Positions 26,054-34,391 of a stretch of DNA of 59,190 nt are shown here, piece after piece (the stretch's first letter is position 1; each line of letters opens with the position of its first letter). The DNA is from Acidiluteibacter ferrifornacis. GTDB lineage: Bacteria > Bacteroidota > Bacteroidia > Flavobacteriales_E > Vicingaceae. Under the pieces are notes generated by a model. That model did no database searches and was not told where the DNA came from. It saw only the letters and a program-made list of their open reading frames with translations. Location of the stretch: assembly GCF_009909615.1 (NCBI RefSeq), contig NZ_WWNE01000014.1:454-59643 (forward strand), in the 5' to 3' direction. The translations under genes were made by a program, and so were the position numbers.

Positions 26054-27065
26054 GGTAGTATTCTTTCAATCTCTTGTGTGCCACATCAATATGAAAGGGT
26101 TTCATAATTTCTTTTTTTCGCTCCGTCCATTCTCCAATTTTAGCAACTATTTCCTCTGTACTTTTAATGTTTTCATTTTGAGAAACGTAATCAACAGTTG
26201 CAAGAAGCTCTAATCCATATGGAGACTCGAAACCTTCGATTAGTTCCCTTGTCTTTTTAAGTCGTTCGAGTTGATTACTATCTAATTCTTTTTGAGCATA
26301 AGTTGAAACTTTATCAAAATGATTAATAGTGACAGTTGAGCTTGGCTTAGTTTCTTCATGCTTAAAATTGAGGTAATATCCGTTAAGATACTTCAGTAAA
26401 TGTTGAAGTCGGTTAGAATAAGGCCCGTAATGTCCTTTTTCATATTGTAAATTTAAAGGCTCTCCTATTCTTTGCAGAAAATAAGCGATTTTTTGAGCAA
26501 CTAATAAGTTTATTGAATAACCTAATACTTGGTAGTCTTTTAATGCGTAAAGAAGCATTGCTCTTGCAGGTGTTAAGGCAATTTCTTTTTTTACAGGAAC
26601 TGTTTGGTTATTGAAGCCTGGTTCATAAATGACCACTTCAATATCATTATTAATATTTTGTAATTCATTAATAATTATTGGTTTAACTTCGTTCCAATTC
26701 AGTCCTCCATTTCCACATCCCAAAGGAGGTATTGCAATTGATTTTATCTCATTAGTTTTAATTGTCTCCACTAATTCTTTCATTCCACTTTTTACAAAAT
26801 CAATTTTTGAACGCCCTTTCCAATGTTCTTTAGTGGGAAAATTTATAATAAATTTTGGCATTAATTGTCCTGTATTAGTTGTGAACATTGTGCCAACAGT
26901 AAATTCTTTATTGTCACAAGCTTCTTTATACAGCTTATAATTTAGTGGAAATGCTTTTTTGAATGCTAAAGCAATTCCTTTGCCCATTACACCAACTGTG
27001 TTTACTGTATTTACTAAAGCTTCAACATCAGCCTTTAAAATATTTCCTTTTGTGAATCGTATCAT
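26037..27065 (-). CDS. darG: DarG: macrodomain antitoxin (DNA ADP-ribosylglycohydrolase)
   Basis: Antitoxin of 342 residues. The N-terminal macrodomain (about 1-150) has TKGNILKADVEALVNTVNT, VGVMGKGIALAFK and IAIPPLGCGNGGLNW, which form the ADP-ribose pocket. DarG family macrodomains remove ADP-ribose from thymidine in DNA. The C-terminal region (about 160-342: RAMLLYALKDYQVLGYSINL, YEKGHYGPYSNRLQHLLKYL) matches the DarG domain that binds and neutralises DarT. It is translated 1 bp after darT. Its stop codon lies inside an attC-like hairpin. DarTG systems act as toxin-antitoxin and anti-phage modules. Confidence 0.95.
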   Translation of the reverse strand: MIRFTKGNILKADVEALVNTVNTVGVMGKGIALAFKKAFPLNYKLYKEACDNKEFTVGTMFTTNTGQLMPKFIINFPTKEHWKGRSKIDFVKSGMKELVETIKTNEIKSIAIPPLGCGNGGLNWNEVKPIIINELQNINNDIEVVIYEPGFNNQTVPVKKEIALTPARAMLLYALKDYQVLGYSINLLVAQKIAYFLQRIGEPLNLQYEKGHYGPYSNRLQHLLKYLNGYYLNFKHEETKPSSTVTINHFDKVSTYAQKELDSNQLERLKKTRELIEGFESPYGLELLATVDYVSQNENIKSTEEIVAKIGEWTERKKEIMKPFHIDVAHKRLKEYYRQQWL

Positions 27066-27066
27066 C

Positions 27067-27702
27067 TTAATAGTAATAATTTGGTTTCACAACTACATTA
27101 CAACTAATGTTATTAGCTGCAAGTTTAGTTAAAACAATTGATTTAGCATTTTCATTATAAACAACTATTGCAAGTATCATTGAAAAGGTCAATTCGTTGT
27201 GAATTAAGAATTCTGCTTGCTTCTTCCTTTTTCGGTCAGGGTCTTCTTCTGTATCATTCCACCTTATAAGATTCACGGTTTTCCAATCTACTTCTTTTAA
27301 ATCAGTTTCTTGCTTGAAAAATTGAGACAAATGGTGATATCCATGACCATCCGTAAAAACAAAGTCTGAATTGTTGTTTTTTACAGTTTCGAAATTTGTA
27401 ATCAAATAGACTATATCTTCTGGAGGACGCTTGGTAACATTGTTGTATCCATTTTGAATATTAAAAAGCATTGGAGACCTCGCACCAAAATAAAACGCAA
27501 CGTAATCTGAGAAGTCTACATTTGGCACAATTGGTATCTGCCTGGATTTTCTTCTCTGTATCAACGAAGAATCGCCAATTCCAATAAAATTAGAATCACT
27601 ATCAGGAGAATTTGGGCAACTAATTTTTTGAGACTTAAAAATGAAGTCTAGATTATTAATATGCGTTATTCGATACAAGTATATAGTATCTGGAATTTTC
27701 AT
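27067..27702 (-). CDS. darT: DarT: DNA ADP-ribosyltransferase toxin
   Basis: Toxin of 211 residues of the DarT (DUF4433) family, which uses NAD+ to ADP-ribosylate thymidine in single-stranded DNA. Visible family marks are the N-terminal YRITHINNLDFIF, arginines R50/R51 in SLIQRRKSRQIP, DYVAFYFGARSPMLF, TDGHGYHH, and the catalytic Glu, probably E164 in KKQAEFLIHNEL (compare E160 of Thermus DarT). All appear intact, so the toxin is likely active and held by DarG. It is the first gene of the pair, the usual order for DarTG. Confidence 0.95.
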   Translation of the reverse strand: MKIPDTIYLYRITHINNLDFIFKSQKISCPNSPDSDSNFIGIGDSSLIQRRKSRQIPIVPNVDFSDYVAFYFGARSPMLFNIQNGYNNVTKRPPEDIVYLITNFETVKNNNSDFVFTDGHGYHHLSQFFKQETDLKEVDWKTVNLIRWNDTEEDPDRKRKKQAEFLIHNELTFSMILAIVVYNENAKSIVLTKLAANNISCNVVVKPNYYY

Positions 27703-27919
27703 TCGTTCTATGTTATTACAGCCAACATTCTAATAAAGCGAAAAGTACATTTATTCACCTTATATGTCCAAGTTAAATTTATTTATATAAACGGCTAAAA
27801 ACAAACTATTATTTACCGTTTACAATCGAGCAGCCTTATGGTAATTAATGGACTTAGCAGAAGTTTCATTTTTAACTTTTTTGACTAAAAAAAGGGCAAG
27901 TAATTTTAAGAAAATCGAC

Positions 27920-28738
27920 CTATTCCTTAACCAACTTTTGTTGATGAATCAATTCCTGACTTTCATTAAACAATTGAATCAAATAAACTCCTTTGACTAA
28001 AGCAGCAACTGAAATTTGTTGATTGCTTACCGCTCCAGATTGAATTGCTTTACCTTGCAAATCAGTAATTACGTAATTATAAAAGCTAGGCTTTGAAATA
28101 CGCACCTCATCTTTTACTGGGTTTGGATAAAGTTCAATATTAGATTGGCTTGTCTCTTCATTTAATTCAGTAGTGATGGGGTATTCAATCACAAAATACA
28201 GTTGATTGGCTGTACTTATATCATTCCACTGACCTGCTACTCCTAATGGCCAATTGTTAATGGCCAGCCCTAATCCATCTTGGTTATTATTAAAATCATC
28301 TGGTTCATTTCCCCAATTGGTGAATGCACCATTTACAGGCATTCCATTGGCTTTGCCTTGCCAAAATGGAGACGTTGACCCTTGGTTATCGCCATCCCAC
28401 ACCCACGAACCTTCGGAAGCAATATCATTTCCGCCCAACCACAAATAAGATGCTCCCCCACCATCAGGGGCTACTGTTTGGCTAGCCGTAATACCAGCTT
28501 GGTTCACAAAATAATACACACTATCTTGTTCCAACTGAGAGGTAATTTCTGCCAAAAATCCATTCCTACTTACTGCACAGGCAGCAGCAGTAGTCCAATT
28601 GAGCTTTTGTTTAATAACCTCGTAGTTTTTTCCCTGAATAGTAAATGCATAGATATTATTAGAAGAAATTGAACATTGTGCAAAAGCACTACCTGCGCTA
28701 AAAATTGTTATGAATATAAAGGCTAATTTTTTTATCAT
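27920..28738 (-). CDS. T9SS-secreted C-type-lectin-like protein
   Basis: Protein of 272 residues with a signal peptide (MIKKLAFIFITIFSAGSAFAQ). A C-type-lectin fold follows at about 28-190: NGFLAEITSQLEQDSVYYFV, YLWLGGNDIASEGSWVW, TNWGNEPDDFNNNQD and GQWNDIS, with the WND calcium/sugar motif kept. A T9SS sorting domain closes it (IELYPNPVKDEVR...GVYLIQLFNESQ). Binding of glycans or glycoproteins at the cell surface is the likely role. It lies 9 bp downstream of a TonB-C-domain protein gene. Confidence 0.9.
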   Translation of the reverse strand: MIKKLAFIFITIFSAGSAFAQCSISSNNIYAFTIQGKNYEVIKQKLNWTTAAACAVSRNGFLAEITSQLEQDSVYYFVNQAGITASQTVAPDGGGASYLWLGGNDIASEGSWVWDGDNQGSTSPFWQGKANGMPVNGAFTNWGNEPDDFNNNQDGLGLAINNWPLGVAGQWNDISTANQLYFVIEYPITTELNEETSQSNIELYPNPVKDEVRISKPSFYNYVITDLQGKAIQSGAVSNQQISVAALVKGVYLIQLFNESQELIHQQKLVKE

Positions 28739-28747
28739 TTTAAACTA

Positions 28748-29146
28748 TTAATTAAATCTGACTACAAAATTCATGATCACATCAACTGCTTTTCCTCTTT
28801 GAAATCCTGGTTTCCATGTTGTCATGCTATTGATAATCGTAATGGCAACATTATTGGTTTCATCCGAAAGGCCTCTTAAAATATTTGCATTGGTGACTTT
28901 TCCTTCTGAATCAATGGTAACATTTACAAATACATTCCCTTTTTCTGTAACGCCGGATGCTTCAGCTTTTTGTTCAATGTAATTCATCACTTTTTGAGTA
29001 CTTTCTTCTTGCGTTGTCGCTCCATCAAATAAGGGCATTTGTTCTACAATTGTAAATGTTTGTTCAATTTCCTCAGGTACATTACTTTGACAGAATGAGG
29101 AGAAGGCAAGTAATATGATTACTAACAGAATCCCAATTTTTTTCAT
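28748..29146 (-). CDS. TonB C-terminal-domain exported protein
   Basis: Protein of 132 residues. A signal peptide or N-anchor (MKKIGILLVIILLAFSSFCQ) is followed by one TonB C-terminal domain (VNVTIDSEGKVTNANILRGL, MTTWKPGFQRGKAVDVIMNF). It lacks the proline-rich periplasmic spacer of true energy-transducing TonB, so it is probably a stand-alone TonB-like domain protein of unknown partner, common in this phylum. It is coupled to the downstream lectin-like gene. Confidence 0.85.
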   Translation of the reverse strand: MKKIGILLVIILLAFSSFCQSNVPEEIEQTFTIVEQMPLFDGATTQEESTQKVMNYIEQKAEASGVTEKGNVFVNVTIDSEGKVTNANILRGLSDETNNVAITIINSMTTWKPGFQRGKAVDVIMNFVVRFN

Positions 29147-29150
29147 ATGC

Positions 29151-29158
29151 TAAATATA
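29151..29158 (-). promoter_or_regulatory. Candidate -7 box abutting the TonB-domain gene start
   Basis: On the minus strand TATATTTA, followed by G, lies 4 bp before the ATG at 29146. This is the same spacing as at glyS and thiL, consistent with a leaderless or near-leaderless transcript. The final base departs from TAnnTTTG. Confidence 0.35.
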
Positions 29159-29274
29159 TGTTTTTTGTTTATTTAAGCGTTGAACTGTTTTTACATAAAT
29201 TGACCATTTATGCTACAGTAATTCTCTGAACATAAATTTTACTATCTTCAAACCTCAATTTAATTGTATTTATA

Positions 29275-30084
29275 ATGCTTCGAAATCTTATCAGCAATAC
29301 TAAAGATCAATCAAAATCAGGGTTTCGCTATCGTGGTGATGGAAATACCAGATTGGAAAACCTGACCGATGCTGTTTTTGCTTTTTCAGTAACCTTGTTA
29401 GTGATTTCATCTGAAGTGCCAAAAACTTATGTAGAGCTTGAAGCATCTATGTATGGTTTTGTTGGCTTTATTGCTTGTACAATGATGTTGTTCGGAATTT
29501 GGAATTCACACAATGAATTCTTTTTGAGATATGGCTTGACCGATAAACTGACCAAAACGCTCAATTTCTTATTTCTCTTTTTGCTGTTATTTTATATCTA
29601 TCCGTTAAAATATCTCTTCTCTTTTATCGGCACACTTTTCTATTTAAGGATAAAAATGGCGTTGGGAGACCAATCTGAGGCGCTTCTTATAAAAATGAAC
29701 GAATTGTCTGCATCAAATATGGAGGTCGAACAATGGACAGATCTAATGGTACGGTTTGGAGTAGGTATATTTTGTATTTACACGATATTCTTTGCATTTT
29801 ATAGAAATGCATTGAAAAAGAGGGAACAATTGCAGTTGAATGATTTAGAAATTCATGAAACTAAAACGTACATGCATTGCTACCTTTTTGTCATGGCCGT
29901 AAGTGTAATTTCTATTTTAGTTGTATTACTTTTTGGAGGGGATTATTCTCATGTTTCAGGCCTTATTTATGTTTCGATTGCCATCTTCACTCCAATCTAT
30001 AAAAAAAGAAGAAATAGGTTGTATGTAAAGGCATCAGAAAGAGCTGCGGAGGAAAAAACAGAGGAAGATGAGCGTAAAGCCTAA
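29275..30084 (+). CDS. TMEM175-family (DUF1211) potassium channel-like membrane protein
   Basis: Membrane protein of 269 residues. The N-terminal RLENLTDAVFAFSVTLLVI is the helix-1 signature that lines the pore in bacterial TMEM175 channels, in the LTD rather than the FSD variant. Further hydrophobic helices lie at about 66-85, 105-125, 160-180 and 200-245, with a charged C-terminal tail. Family members conduct K+ as oligomers. Its stop overlaps that of the convergent T9SS gene by 4 bp. Confidence 0.85.
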   Translation: MLRNLISNTKDQSKSGFRYRGDGNTRLENLTDAVFAFSVTLLVISSEVPKTYVELEASMYGFVGFIACTMMLFGIWNSHNEFFLRYGLTDKLTKTLNFLFLFLLLFYIYPLKYLFSFIGTLFYLRIKMALGDQSEALLIKMNELSASNMEVEQWTDLMVRFGVGIFCIYTIFFAFYRNALKKREQLQLNDLEIHETKTYMHCYLFVMAVSVISILVVLLFGGDYSHVSGLIYVSIAIFTPIYKKRRNRLYVKASERAAEEKTEEDERKA

Positions 30085-31304
30085 TATTTTACGATTCGAT
30101 GAAATTGATCTTTTAAACGAAGAAAATAAATACCATTCGATTGGAAGGATAAATCTATTTTAGTTTCAGTACTTAAATTCTGAATATTTATCTGTCCTGT
30201 TATATCCTCACCAATAATCGAGAAAACTCTTATTTCATTAAGATCAACAATAGTCGATGGAAAGTAGAAAATGCCTTTAGACGGGTTTGGGTATAGCTTA
30301 ATAGTTTGAGTTGCATCAATTTCTATTGTTTCTATTGTAGAGCAAGAAAATTTTCCATTAAAGTCGGTTTGTTTCAATCGGTAGTATTTAGTTTTTTCTG
30401 GAGAATTAATATCTAAATGTGTGTATTCCTGAGTGACAACTGAATTTCCTGCGCCTTTTATTCTTGAGACAATTTGCCAATTTATTAAGTCAGTTGATTT
30501 TTCTATAGTAAAATAGTCATTATTGACTTCTGAAAGGGTTATCCATTTAATCAAGATATAATTATCAATCGTTTGTGAAATTTCAAATAGATGTAGTTCA
30601 ATTGGTAATGCTGATCCAGAAAAGGACGGGGGAACATCTGAAGGGAAATCAGGTGCATTTCCATCATTGGACTGATCTCCAGCTCCATCGTCAGTTGTCC
30701 AGTTTATAGGTAAGCCAATTAATGCAGCACAAGCACTGACAGTAGAATTACAAATACTTAGTCCGGTATAAACCATCACGTCGGGATCACCTAAGATAGT
30801 TGTTGCAGAAACCAAATCTATTAATCCAGTGCCTAATAATGTTCCATCACTCAATGTAAATCCCGAGTTGGTGATTGCTGATAGAAATTTAGTTGGTGTG
30901 ACGTCATCGGAACCCAAGTAGGCATATAGTACTTCGTCTGCTGCATTTAAGTTAATTTCCCCTGAGATTGACCCTACTGAGGCTCCATAATTAAGATCAG
31001 CATCATCAGATGTGCTATTAAAATTTACTACGGTGCCTGCTGGTACTACACTGCCGCCCGTAGACCATGTTATCTCACCTTCAGTTGTATTTATAAATGC
31101 CCCTCCCAACCCAATCACCGAGCCATTCCATTCATTATCTGAGAAGTAAATAGTAGAACTAGAGGGAATATCAATTAAAGAGACTATTGCAAACCCATCT
31201 GTTCCATCAGCATTGAACCCAACAAACATAATGGTCCCTTCTACCAACTGAGCACTGGTACTTGAATAAAACATCAAAGAAAAAAGGAAGCTTAAAATTC
31301 TCAT
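30081..31304 (-). CDS. T9SS-secreted surface protein
   Basis: Protein of 407 residues with a signal peptide (MRILSFLFSLMFYSSTSAQ). The beta-rich N-terminal domain has a lamin-tail-domain-like pattern seen in Bacteroidota (IMFVGFNADGTDGFAIVSL, STIYFSDNEWNG). A second part resembles a fibronectin-like strand set before the C-terminus (LPIELHLFEISQTIDN, YYRLKQTDFNGKFS). A T9SS sorting domain ends it (IKLYPNPSKGIFYFP...GIYFLRLKDQ). No enzymatic motif is visible. Convergent with the TMEM175 gene. Confidence 0.85.
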   Translation of the reverse strand: MRILSFLFSLMFYSSTSAQLVEGTIMFVGFNADGTDGFAIVSLIDIPSSSTIYFSDNEWNGSVIGLGGAFINTTEGEITWSTGGSVVPAGTVVNFNSTSDDADLNYGASVGSISGEINLNAADEVLYAYLGSDDVTPTKFLSAITNSGFTLSDGTLLGTGLIDLVSATTILGDPDVMVYTGLSICNSTVSACAALIGLPINWTTDDGAGDQSNDGNAPDFPSDVPPSFSGSALPIELHLFEISQTIDNYILIKWITLSEVNNDYFTIEKSTDLINWQIVSRIKGAGNSVVTQEYTHLDINSPEKTKYYRLKQTDFNGKFSCSTIETIEIDATQTIKLYPNPSKGIFYFPSTIVDLNEIRVFSIIGEDITGQINIQNLSTETKIDLSFQSNGIYFLRLKDQFHRIVKY

Positions 31305-31402
31305 CCTTTTAAAGTTATGAAAAAATTATGAAAATTTAACAAAAGTCAGATAAATACTTTAATCGACTGATAATTATCATTTAACTGTAATAGTGTCCTT
31401 TT

Positions 31403-31410
31403 TATCTTTA
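31403..31410 (+). promoter_or_regulatory. Candidate -7 box of the CoA-transferase gene
   Basis: TATCTTTA lies 15 bp before ATG 31426 and downstream of the alternative GTG at 31393. This supports the ATG as the start. The last base deviates from TAnnTTTG, and a 10-bp palindrome GATAATTATC lies nearby, at about 31370-31379. Confidence 0.4.
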
Positions 31411-31425
31411 CAAAAACAAAAAAAC

Positions 31426-32697
31426 ATGTCTAATAAACTTGCTGAAATAATTAAGAATATCACTAGAGATCAGCGTATTTTCATTCAAGGTGCTGCAATG
31501 ACGCCGAAGTTTTTGGTCGATGCGATGTGTCAAGATTACAAACGAATGTCGAATATTGAGATTATACATTTACATACTGAAGGGGAAGCGCTATACACTC
31601 AGGATCCTTATCGGGACACTTTTCACATCAATAGTTTTTTCGTTGGAGGAAATGTTCGAAACTGTATTAATCTGGGTTTTGGCGGATATATCCCTATTTT
31701 TCTGAGTGAAGTTCATTTATTGTTCCAACGAAATAAGTTGCCAATTGATGTGGCATTGATTCAAGTTTCACCGCCAGATAAGCATGGGTATTGTTCGCTA
31801 GGCAGCTCTGTTGATGTAACTTTAGCGGCTATCGAATCTGCCAAAGTGGTTATTGCTCAAATTAATGAGAATGTTCCAAGAACACACGGAGACGGGATAA
31901 TTCACATTAGCCAAATCAATTATAGTGTATATCATAATCATCCTATATATCAAGCAACCACAAAGTCAGCGACAGTAATAGAAGAGCAAATTGGGAAACA
32001 TGTAGCCAGTCTAGTGGAAGATGGGGCAACCTTACAGATGGGTATTGGTGGAATTCCAAATGTCGTTTTGGCGAACCTGACCAATCACAAAGATTTGGGA
32101 ATTCACACTGAAATGTTCTCAGATGGAATTTTACCCTTAATAAAATCGGGTGTTATCAATGGAAAATATAAAAAACTAAAACCGGGAAAAATTGTCAGTT
32201 GCTTTGCCATGGGAACTCAGGAGTTGTATGATTTCATGGATGACAATCCTTCGGTGCATATGAAAGAAGCTTCATACACCAATAATACCGGATTGATACG
32301 AATGAATCCCAAAGTAACAGCGATTAATTCAGCAATAGAAATTGACTTAACAGGACAGATTTGCGCTGACACTATTGGGCAATACCAATATTCTGGTGTG
32401 GGTGGACAAATGGACTTTATTCGAGGAGCATCATTATCTGAGGGAGGGAAGGCCATTATTGCATTACCTTCTATTACAAAAAGTGGAGTCAGCAAGATTG
32501 TTCCGTTCCTGAAGGAAGGAGCAGGAGTGACAACTACACGTGCTCATGTTCATTATATCGCCACCGAATACGGCGTAGTAGACTTATTCGGGTTGAACTT
32601 AAAACAGCGCGCAAATGCGTTAATTTCAATCGCACACCCTGACCACAGAGAAGCACTCGATAGAGCGGCTTTTGAACGATTCAATGAAAAGTTCTAA
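31426..32697 (+). CDS. Acetyl-CoA hydrolase/CoA-transferase family protein
   Basis: Protein of 423 residues with the two-domain fold of the acetyl-CoA hydrolase / 4-hydroxybutyrate CoA-transferase family. Marks are the N-terminal FIQGAAMTPKFLVDAMCQ, LIQVSPPDKHGYCSLG, MGIGGIPNVVLANL, HTEMFSDGILPLI, and SGVGGQMDFIRGA, which precedes the CoA-binding loop. It likely moves CoA between acetate and another short carboxylate, and the exact substrate is not readable. A longer frame begins at GTG 31393 but lies upstream of the probable -7 box. Confidence 0.92.
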   Translation: MSNKLAEIIKNITRDQRIFIQGAAMTPKFLVDAMCQDYKRMSNIEIIHLHTEGEALYTQDPYRDTFHINSFFVGGNVRNCINLGFGGYIPIFLSEVHLLFQRNKLPIDVALIQVSPPDKHGYCSLGSSVDVTLAAIESAKVVIAQINENVPRTHGDGIIHISQINYSVYHNHPIYQATTKSATVIEEQIGKHVASLVEDGATLQMGIGGIPNVVLANLTNHKDLGIHTEMFSDGILPLIKSGVINGKYKKLKPGKIVSCFAMGTQELYDFMDDNPSVHMKEASYTNNTGLIRMNPKVTAINSAIEIDLTGQICADTIGQYQYSGVGGQMDFIRGASLSEGGKAIIALPSITKSGVSKIVPFLKEGAGVTTTRAHVHYIATEYGVVDLFGLNLKQRANALISIAHPDHREALDRAAFERFNEKF

Positions 32698-32700
32698 AAC

Positions 32701-33663
32701 TTACTTACCGTGAAATTCAGTTTTAGGCAATTGCTCAACTGCTTTCAAGAATCGAGCAAACCAGGCCATGGCTTCCGCATTCGACTCCTTTTTGTGTTTC
32801 GAAATCCCATGATCGTCGCCTTCATAAACAATCAAGCGGTAAGGAATTCTGTACCTCTCAAACTCTAAAGCTAAAGTGAGACTTTGATTAGGCTTGACTC
32901 TCCAGTCTGAACCTCCATGCATCAACAATACCGGCGTTGTCTTTGAAAATTGATCGACCCAATAAATGGCAGAACGCTTCTTTAACTCTTGTTCTTTGTT
33001 CTCCTCATAGTTTGGGATCAACTCGGCATAGACAGATGCTTCCATTACAGGGCGATCTTTTATCAATTCAATATGATCTGTGACTCCACCACCGACAACA
33101 ACAGCTTTAATGTTATTCATTTTGGCCATTGCCATATACGTCATCATGCCACCTCTACTCCAGCCATACATCCCAATTTTTGAGGTGTCCGCTTTTTCTA
33201 ATTCAGCTAGAACGTTTGGTAAAACAATTACATCATTTACATCAGCACCGCCAAATTCCTCGGTTCCTTCGCCTCCTGCATTTCCTCTATACTGGCTCGC
33301 AATGACAACATATCCTTCTTTGGCTATGCTACTAAAAAAGCGAATTATTCCACTAGCATTCCAAGCCCCAAAATCTCGATTACCACCACGATTAAAAATG
33401 ATACATGGGTATTTCCCTTCTGCTTTCGGCTGAATTACGTAGGCCTTTACTTTCAACCCATCACTTAAATAAGTCAATTCATTAATTTCAATGCTATCCA
33501 AATAATTGTAAGCAGCACTTTTTGCTTTTAAATCATGATAAATAGGATATTGAATAATATCTACCGATTGATTTTCAACAATTATTGACTGATTCGATTG
33601 CGCATGACATCCTAAACCGAATATTAGAATAATTCCTTGAAGAAATATTAGGATATACCTCAT
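32701..33663 (-). CDS. Prolyl-oligopeptidase-like alpha/beta hydrolase lipoprotein
   Basis: Protein of 320 residues with a lipoprotein-type signal (IILIFGLGC, Cys19), so it is probably envelope-anchored. It has an S9-like alpha/beta-hydrolase domain. The nucleophile is S169 in MYGWSRGGMMTY, the probable acid is the Asp in LLMHGGSDWRV, and the His lies in YEGDDHGISKH. The short length and absence of a propeller suggest an esterase or dipeptidase-like hydrolase. It converges on the CoA-transferase gene. Confidence 0.9.
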   Translation of the reverse strand: MRYILIFLQGIILIFGLGCHAQSNQSIIVENQSVDIIQYPIYHDLKAKSAAYNYLDSIEINELTYLSDGLKVKAYVIQPKAEGKYPCIIFNRGGNRDFGAWNASGIIRFFSSIAKEGYVVIASQYRGNAGGEGTEEFGGADVNDVIVLPNVLAELEKADTSKIGMYGWSRGGMMTYMAMAKMNNIKAVVVGGGVTDHIELIKDRPVMEASVYAELIPNYEENKEQELKKRSAIYWVDQFSKTTPVLLMHGGSDWRVKPNQSLTLALEFERYRIPYRLIVYEGDDHGISKHKKESNAEAMAWFARFLKAVEQLPKTEFHGK

Positions 33664-33690
33664 AGCTGATAAAGATAACCTATTCGCATA

Positions 33691-33720
33691 AAAAAAGGAA
33701 CCTCAAACTGAGGCTCCTTT
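33691..33720 (-). terminator. Intrinsic terminator after the 33757-34239 lipoprotein gene
   Basis: On the minus strand AAAGGAGCCTCA / TGAGGTTCCTTT forms a stem with one internal mismatch and loop GTT, running into a T-tract. It separates this gene from the hydrolase downstream. Confidence 0.85.
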
Positions 33721-33756
33721 ACTATTTATGAAAACAAAATTATTGAAATATTGCCT

Positions 33757-34239
33757 TTACTTCACATTCGAAAATTTTCCATCGGTTATCAACTTCCCAC
33801 TATTGGTTGTTCCATTAAACGTTCCCGTTACGCCCGTTCCCGCAGGATCAAACGCTGTAATAGTGACCTTACCCGAAACCGCTTCGCCAACTCCAGAACT
33901 AGCTGAATAATACTCTATATTTGCTGTACCAACTGCACCTGTTGTGTCGATTGTGTAATCACCTACTGCACTGCCATAAATATCAAGCTCAACTTGCTCA
34001 AACGTACCTGCACTGCCATTCTCCCAATAAATTCGATTTCTACCATTTGCTAATGCCTTAAAAGTGGCATTTCCAGATTTCTGTACACCATCATAAACCA
34101 TACAAAAGTTACCTGTTGCACATGTGTTAGTTATAGGGGTATTCTCCTCTTTGTCATCATCGTCGTCTTTACACCCTATAAAAGAAACAGCGCTACCAAT
34201 TATTGCTATGACTAGAATTCTTCTTAACATACTTCTCAT
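33757..34239 (-). CDS. Small lipoprotein, DUF6252-like
   Basis: Protein of 160 residues with a lipoprotein signal (LVIAIIGSAVSFIGC, Cys23) and then an acidic linker of five aspartates. The beta-rich body ends in GKVTITAFDP and GVTGTFNGTTNSGK, which resembles the C-terminus of DUF6252-type lipoproteins. This resemblance is by eye and weak. No enzyme motif is present. It is divergently transcribed from the DUF2202 gene and has its own terminator. Confidence 0.75.
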   Translation of the reverse strand: MRSMLRRILVIAIIGSAVSFIGCKDDDDDKEENTPITNTCATGNFCMVYDGVQKSGNATFKALANGRNRIYWENGSAGTFEQVELDIYGSAVGDYTIDTTGAVGTANIEYYSASSGVGEAVSGKVTITAFDPAGTGVTGTFNGTTNSGKLITDGKFSNVK

Positions 34240-34391
34240 AATTACTATTTTAAGTTTTTATCAAAGGTTATAAAAGACAACAATATGTTTCTATAAGGGA
34301 AACAACGTATTTTAATCTGAAAGTAACAAAAGTAACTGTGGATATGGGAGATACCCTTTAACTTTATAGTCTAACTTAAAACTCCATAACA

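Larger units (their letters stand above)
26001..27725 (-). mobile_element. Putative integron-cassette-like unit carrying darT-darG
   Basis: The two-gene unit is bounded by GTTGGC upstream of darT (27726-27721, minus strand) and the attC-like hairpin after darG. In true cassettes, the R'' arm of the terminal attC pairs with the TT-start of the same cassette. Here GCCAAC at 26053-26048 is the exact complement of GTTGGC. No integrase or further cassette is visible, so this would be a solitary or stranded cassette. This is inference from architecture. Confidence 0.45.

Noticed and set aside
26037-27702. Macrodomain protein plus unknown gene as a novel system
   Set aside because: Both proteins carry clear DarT and DarG motifs, so the system itself is described. 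Only its cassette-like setting is unusual.
31393-31425. GTG start extending the CoA-transferase by 11 residues
   Set aside because: The added residues are not family-like and precede the candidate -7 box at 31403-31410.
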